Below are positions 59,883-64,000 of a stretch of 64,000 bases of DNA, one piece after another. A program made the position numbers and the translations under genes. Positions within the stretch are counted from its first letter, which is position 1. Each line of letters starts with the position of its first letter. This DNA comes from DATLZU01 sp051293835 (GTDB taxonomy: Bacteria; Nitrospirota; Nitrospiria; Nitrospirales; Nitrospiraceae), in assembly GCA_051293835.1 (NCBI GenBank), contig JBPKMA010000004.1, positions 186,001 through 250,000 of the forward strand. The letters are read 5' to 3'. Under the pieces are notes generated by a model, which saw only the letters and a list, made by a program, of their open reading frames with translations, made no database searches and had not been told where the DNA came from.

Positions 59883-61427
59883 CTAGACGCCCGTTCCCGT
59901 CCGGGTGGCGTCCACAAACTGCTCGGTCGAGTCGTCGATGGCCCGACCACGACGGCCAGGAGGCGGCAAGATATAGAGCAGCTTGGAACTGAACCTCTCG
60001 GGGGTCGTTTCAGGCAGCTTCATCTGGTACTTGACCGGCTTCTGATGATCGGCGAGTTGCAGCTTGGGGTTGTACACGCTATTGAACTTCCACAGCATCT
60101 TCACGAAATTCGTCTGGCCGCGCAGGAGATGGGCGACTGCGATCTTGGCCGTGGACTTAAGAGCGGTCCAGCCCAGGTGCTTCTTGTTCAATACCTGTTG
60201 AGTCTTGACCAGCTCCTCGTAAAATTCGGGAAGCGGTAGCCGCGTCGGCAACACCGCGTGTTGAATGTCGAAGAGCCGGTAATCCCGCGTCTGGACCTTC
60301 CGCGACTCAGTGCGCCAGCTTTCCGTTCCCGGATAGGGCGTATTGACGCTGATGTTCACGATTTCCGGAATTTCCAGACACCATTCCCGGATGACCTCGA
60401 ACCGTTTCCGATCCCAATCGGGGTCCGCGATCAGGTTGATGGCAACTGTGATGCCGAGCGAGCGGGCGAACTCCAGGGCCTCGAAGTTCTTGCCGAGCGA
60501 GATACGCTTGCGGTGCATTTTGAGGCCTTCTTCGTCGATCGCCTCGATGCCCAGGAACATGTACTGGAGGCCCAATCTCTTCCAGAACTGGAACACCTCC
60601 TTGTTGCGCAGCAGCACGTCGCCGCGCGTTTCCAAATAGTACTGCTTTTTGATGCCCTCGCGGGCGATGGCCTCCCCGATGTCGAGCCCATGTTTCGCCT
60701 GGATGAACGCCACGTCGTCGACGATAAAAATGCCCGGCTCTTTGATCCGTTTTAGATCCTCGACGGCCCGCTCCGGGCTGACGACGCGATAACTCCGCCC
60801 GTAAAAGGTCCAGGCGCTGCAGAAGGAACAGTCCCAGGGACAACCGCGCGCGAATTCGATAGAGGCGCAAGGGTCGAGCACGCCGATGAAGTACTTTCGG
60901 CGATGGCGTAGGAGTTCGCGGGCTGGGCGGAGGTGATCGAGGCTCTCAACGAACTGCGGCGGCGGTCCTTCACCGGTGAGGGTGACGACGCCGGGCACCA
61001 TGGTGATGGCGCGGCGATCGTGTTCGACCGCCAGCAGGAGCTTGGCGACGGCGGCCTCGCCTTCGCCTTTCAGCACGCAGTCGATGGCCCCCGCCCCGTG
61101 TTCCAGCAATTCTTGCGCGACGAAGGACGCGCTGTGGCCACCGACAAACACAAAACAGCCGGGCAGCTTTTGTGCGGTCAGTTTCGCCAGATCCACGATT
61201 TCCGGCACGTTCGCCAAGTAGTTGCAGGAGAACGCAACCACGTCGGGCTTCCAGTCGTCGAGCACTCGCACATAGTCGCGGTGCGTTTCCACCTGGAGAT
61301 CCAGCAACCGGACGTCATGGCCAGCCTGCCGAGCGGCTTGCGCGACCAATTCCAGACCGAGCGGCTCCAGCCGGAGATAAATCTTGGTGTACATGAGCGG
61401 ACCGGGATGAACCGCAAGTACTTTCAT
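59883..61427 (-). CDS. hpnR: Hopanoid C-3 methylase (B12-binding radical SAM)
   Basis: A 514-residue protein with an N-terminal cobalamin-binding domain (MKVLAVHPGPLMYTKIYLRL; CFVFVGGHSASFVAQELLEH; CVLKGEGEAAVAKLL) and a radical SAM domain with CxxxCxxC as ARGCPWDCSFCSAWTFYGRS. Blocks typical of HpnR are KYFIGVLDPCASIEFARGCP, FIVDDVAFIQAKHGLDIGEA, YMFLGIEAIDEEGLKMHRKR, ISLGKNFEALEFARSLGITV, TRDYRLFDIQHAVLPTRLPL and LLRGQTNFVKMLWKFNSVYN. It should add the C-3 methyl group of 3-methylhopanoids in the membrane. No other hopanoid gene is in the window. Confidence 0.9.
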   Translation of the reverse strand: MKVLAVHPGPLMYTKIYLRLEPLGLELVAQAARQAGHDVRLLDLQVETHRDYVRVLDDWKPDVVAFSCNYLANVPEIVDLAKLTAQKLPGCFVFVGGHSASFVAQELLEHGAGAIDCVLKGEGEAAVAKLLLAVEHDRRAITMVPGVVTLTGEGPPPQFVESLDHLRPARELLRHRRKYFIGVLDPCASIEFARGCPWDCSFCSAWTFYGRSYRVVSPERAVEDLKRIKEPGIFIVDDVAFIQAKHGLDIGEAIAREGIKKQYYLETRGDVLLRNKEVFQFWKRLGLQYMFLGIEAIDEEGLKMHRKRISLGKNFEALEFARSLGITVAINLIADPDWDRKRFEVIREWCLEIPEIVNISVNTPYPGTESWRTESRKVQTRDYRLFDIQHAVLPTRLPLPEFYEELVKTQQVLNKKHLGWTALKSTAKIAVAHLLRGQTNFVKMLWKFNSVYNPKLQLADHQKPVKYQMKLPETTPERFSSKLLYILPPPGRRGRAIDDSTEQFVDATRTGTGV

Positions 61428-61699
61428 AGGTCGAAACCTCTTTCGAAGACTCCATAGGACCAGCGACTTAGGGAGATGATCCTGCCAGACCTGGCCGACT
61501 TGTTCAACTGACGGATCCCCGGAGTCCTCCGGTTGGTCCTCACAGGAAGAAGTTGCTTCCCCCGTCTTCGCAGGCCCTCGGATAGCGGAACCTGGAGCGG
61601 CATAGAGCCGATAGCGCTGGAGAGCTTTGCCGTTCGCTCCTCACCCTGTTGGGCGAGCTGTTCGCTCCGCGCTACCAGCGACTCACTGCCTTCTCCGCA

Positions 61700-62734
61700 T
61701 CAGTAGCCGATCCTCTCCCACAGCCGGTCTGGCTCCAGCGCCGAGCCCCGACCACCCATGGCCAACGCCAAGTCGGGACGATCGGTGAAGAAGCCGTCCA
61801 CGCCGAAGAAACGGAGGACCCGCAGTTCGCATCGATCATTGACGGTCCAGGCATGGACCACGAGGCCGGCACGATGGGCGCCGCCCGTGTACCAGGGCCA
61901 GGTCGTGGGGTAGCGCACCGGCGCTGCGGCCCGATCCCAGTGCGGGCTGAGCGCATGACGAAGGCCCCAGGTCCCGATTCCGGATGCTACGGTCTGCGCC
62001 TTTTTGAGCAATGAGTTCCACCCCTCTCGAGTGACCAGCGTTTCGTCGATCAGAAAGACTCTGGGCACCTGTGGCGCCAGGGCTTGCAACCGGGCGAGGC
62101 TGTCAAGCTCGAACGACTGGAAGACCACGCGCGCCTGCGGACCGACGGCCGCCCGATCGATCCACCCTTGCACAGTGAGCGTCTCGATCAATTGCTGCTC
62201 GATCCCCGGATAGCGGTGCGCGGATTTGGTTTCGATGTAGAGGCCCGGGCGCGGGTCTTTACCCTCGGCAAGGGCGAGCACTTCGTCCAGCCGCAGGATG
62301 CGCAGGCCGCGAAACGCCGGCCGCGCCCGTTTCGGAAACCGCCGGTTGAACCAGGACCCGGCATCCAGGCGCGCCAGCTCTTCGAACGTAAAGGAGCCGA
62401 CCGGCGCGTGCTCTCGGCCGGGGAAGACATCGGCCACGTCGGTGGTGCGAGACAAATCGTCATCATGGAAAACGATCAGTACCCCGTCTCGCGTTCTCTG
62501 AAGATCCAGCTCCAGATAATCGGCGCCCATCTCGCGAGCGAGCAGGTACGCGGGCAGAGTGCTCTCCGGCGCATAATAAGATGCGCCTCGGTGGGCGATG
62601 ACGGCGGGATGAGGCATTCGCAGGGCCTGAGCCAACCGCTTGCCGCGCGAGGGGGCGCTCAGGGCCGCTCCCAGCGCCAGCGCGAGGCCCGCCAAGGCCA
62701 CAGCGGCGCTCACCACCGTCATCAGCAGTTTCAT
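61700..62734 (-). CDS. Glycerophosphodiester phosphodiesterase
   Basis: A 344-residue GDPD with an N-terminal membrane anchor (LMTVVSAAVALAGLALALGA). The TIM-barrel active site shows VIAHRGASYYAPESTLPAYL (His-Arg and Glu), EMGADYLELDLQRTRDGVLI (Glu-x-Asp), VFHDDDLSRTTD (catalytic His), and GLYIETKSAHRYPG. The C-terminal VHAWTVNDRCELRVLRFFGV with GFFTDRPDLAL ends the barrel. It hydrolyses glycerophosphodiesters to glycerol 3-phosphate and an alcohol, probably from phospholipid turnover at the membrane. Confidence 0.92.
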   Translation of the reverse strand: MKLLMTVVSAAVALAGLALALGAALSAPSRGKRLAQALRMPHPAVIAHRGASYYAPESTLPAYLLAREMGADYLELDLQRTRDGVLIVFHDDDLSRTTDVADVFPGREHAPVGSFTFEELARLDAGSWFNRRFPKRARPAFRGLRILRLDEVLALAEGKDPRPGLYIETKSAHRYPGIEQQLIETLTVQGWIDRAAVGPQARVVFQSFELDSLARLQALAPQVPRVFLIDETLVTREGWNSLLKKAQTVASGIGTWGLRHALSPHWDRAAAPVRYPTTWPWYTGGAHRAGLVVHAWTVNDRCELRVLRFFGVDGFFTDRPDLALAMGGRGSALEPDRLWERIGY

Positions 62735-62827
62735 GCCGTGTTCCTGACAGCCCCCTCCCGCGGCCGGCGAAGAAATGTCAACGGATGGCTTGGCTTTATC
62801 CCTTGGTCTCGCGTACCATCACCATCC

Positions 62828-63163
62828 ATGCTTCCGCCGGAACAGACCGCTCGTCAGCGGATTGCGGACTTGCTCCTCAACAGGCGGCTGACATCGCGGC
62901 AATTGGCGCAACTGGTCGGCATCTCTGAACGCCAGGTCGAAGACCACCTGCTCCACATTGTGAAGACCGTCGCCGGCGACCGGTCGCGCCGCTTCATGCT
63001 GGAACCGTCCCAGTGCCGGGACTGCGGCTATATCTTTCGGGACCGGTCGCGCTTGACCAAACCAAGTCGTTGCCCACGATGCCGGAGTGAGGCGATCACG
63101 GCTCCGCGGTACGGGATCGACCTCCCAACCTCCCGAAGCAAGACCCGCCCAGAGGGTTCGTGA
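62828..63163 (+). CDS. HTH/zinc-ribbon transcriptional regulator
   Basis: A 111-residue protein from ATG 62828. An N-terminal winged-helix-like HTH (RQRIADLLLNRRLTSRQLAQ; LVGISERQVEDHLLHIVKTV) is fused to a zinc ribbon with CRDCGYIFRDRSR and CPRCRSEAI. The combination matches the COG3357 type of predicted regulators known best from archaea. The target is unknown. It is divergent from the GDPD gene with a 93-base gap. Confidence 0.82.
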   Translation: MLPPEQTARQRIADLLLNRRLTSRQLAQLVGISERQVEDHLLHIVKTVAGDRSRRFMLEPSQCRDCGYIFRDRSRLTKPSRCPRCRSEAITAPRYGIDLPTSRSKTRPEGS

Positions 63164-63300
63164 TCTGTTGCACGTCGTGGACGCCGGTCGACGCGGATGC
63201 GGCGGACGCACACCCGATTGACCCCACGCACAACCTCACCGTGGCACTCTCCACCAATGTCCGTCCAGCACGTTGAGGGCGGACGCCATGCCAGCGCGAA

Positions 63301-64000
63301 TTAAGCCTTCCGACCCCTTTTCTCGGCTTGCGGAAACCACGGGAAAAAGGCGCTCGTGGTTTGCTGGTAGAGCCGATACTCCTCCCCGCGGCCGGCGACA
63401 GCCTGTTCCTCGTTCGGCGGAATGCCCGTCACCTTCAGCAGCACCCATCCCATCACCAGCGGCCCCAGCAGCGTCACCCCCCAGTTCGGCAGCCCCACAC
63501 CCATCACGACATACGCCCACCAGTGCAACCATTCGAAAAAATAGTTCGGGTGGCGCGAATACCGCCAGAGCCCCTCGCGGCACACTCGATCGCGATTCCA
63601 GGGCTTGGCGCGAAATCGAGCCAGTTGCCAGTCCGCCATCGACTCGCCGGTGACGGCGACGAGCCACATGAGCACGCCGGCCAACTCCCACAGGCTGAAG
63701 CTCGGCCGAGGATTCTGCATAAGGACCAGAAACGGAAGCGAGAACAGAGCGATTGCGGCCGCCTGTAATTGAAAGTAAAAAAACATTCGGACATTTTGTT
63801 GCTCCCCCCACTTCTGCCGGAGCCGCTGATAGCGCGCATCTTCCGCTTTGCCGAGCACGCGATCGATCAAGAGGTAGAACCCAAGGCGAAAGGCATAGAT
63901 CGATCCCATGATCGCGACAAGCCATCGGCGATCCGTATCCCCGTGGGCGACCCCTGCGTACCAGCAGACGACGAGGAGGAGGCCCAGGCACCATCCAACA
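63301..64000 (-). CDS. DUF1295-type steroid-reductase-like membrane protein, 5' end outside window
   Basis: The frame is open to the window edge (VGWCLGLLLVVCWYAGVAHG on the edge), so the start lies beyond it; an internal ATG at 63909 begins MGSIYAFRLGFYLLIDRVLG. Features are multiple transmembrane helices (FYFQLQAAAIALFSLPFLVL; LAGVLMWLVAVTGESMADWQ), then the conserved GLWRYSRHPNYFFEWLHWWA and LPNWGVTLLGPLVMGWVLLK, with TGIPPNEEQAVAGRGEEYRL at the end. The family resembles isoprenylcysteine methyltransferase/steroid reductase folds. The last codons (EKRGRKA) are encoded by a dispersed GGGGTCGG repeat, so the natural C-terminus may have been replaced. Confidence 0.88.
   Translation of the reverse strand, partial: VGWCLGLLLVVCWYAGVAHGDTDRRWLVAIMGSIYAFRLGFYLLIDRVLGKAEDARYQRLRQKWGEQQNVRMFFYFQLQAAAIALFSLPFLVLMQNPRPSFSLWELAGVLMWLVAVTGESMADWQLARFRAKPWNRDRVCREGLWRYSRHPNYFFEWLHWWAYVVMGVGLPNWGVTLLGPLVMGWVLLKVTGIPPNEEQAVAGRGEEYRLYQQTTSAFFPWFPQAEKRGRKA
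63309..63328 (-). repeat. Dispersed GGGGTCGG repeat copy inside a coding end
   Basis: On the minus strand GAGAAAAGGGGTCGGAAGGC matches the first part of the repeat found at 1063, 3368, 4834 and 48824; the TCTTTT half is missing. It lies just before the stop codon of the DUF1295 gene. Confidence 0.6.

Noticed and set aside
1..64000. Frameshifts as a general sequencing-error effect
   Set aside because: Broken genes are clustered with deletions and missing domains, while dozens of adjacent long genes (mfd, murJ, zwf, tldD) have no frame error. Raw reads would be needed for final proof.
1..64000. tRNA or rRNA genes
   Set aside because: Scanned for T-loop (GTTCGAATC) and rRNA-like strings; the few GTTCGAAT-type matches lie inside protein genes and have no cloverleaf around them.

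Overview
The window is high-GC bacterial DNA from a Gram-negative chromosome. A TonB receptor, several lipoproteins, two LPS-heptose genes and a hopanoid C-3 methylase (HpnR-like) point to an outer-membrane bacterium. The overall protein flavour suggests a Nitrospira-like member of Nitrospirota; that assignment is inference, because no rRNA or tRNA gene was found to test it.

Layout. 1-9.9 kb is a decayed accessory zone: an SNase-like nuclease, a ruined tyrosine integrase, an intact TonB receptor, an IS256-type remnant between inverted short repeats, a broken beta-propeller gene, an intact alpha/beta-hydrolase lipoprotein, and remains of VOC, BNR-propeller and ECF-sigma genes. 9.9-22.9 kb is dense and intact: a YbgC thioesterase with a coupled 34-aa membrane peptide, an orphan CARF/TIGR02710-type protein divergent from gmhA, a deoxyhypusine-synthase-like protein, SprT, rfaE2, mfd, two parvulin chaperones, engB and mtgA. 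23-25.5 kb decays again (sugE, a TonB receptor, a VOC protein). 25.5-48.4 kb is mostly housekeeping: isoaspartyl peptidase, dtd-ogt-murJ, a lemA-TPM-TPM-amine oxidase operon, xth, an MscS channel, leuCD, an inositol-monophosphatase-type enzyme, a spore-photolyase-like radical SAM protein and zwf. 48.5-52.1 kb and 55.4-56.6 kb hold further broken genes around an APC permease. A stress or quality-control operon (yjbQ, a TIGR00725 protein, an S1C protease, msrA) lies at 52.3-55.4 kb. tldD/pmbA, hpnR, a GDPD phosphodiesterase, an HTH/Zn-ribbon regulator and a 5'-truncated DUF1295-type membrane protein close the window.

How parts work together. gmhA and rfaE2 serve heptose synthesis for LPS. mtgA and murJ serve peptidoglycan, the parvulins outer-membrane protein folding, and leuC/leuD leucine synthesis. 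zwf overlaps a beta-hydroxyacid dehydrogenase and should feed NADPH. Pseudogenes are clustered in blocks, while roughly 50 neighbouring genes have clean frames, so decay is a better explanation than general sequencing error.

Most notable: an orphan CARF protein whose CARF and HEPN signature residues are both altered; back-to-back promoters there that predict almost leaderless mRNAs; a short GGGGTCGGGAATCTTT repeat that brackets the IS256 remnant and recurs elsewhere; and a G10 tract in the msrA translation-initiation region. No CRISPR array, attC array or tRNA gene was recognised.
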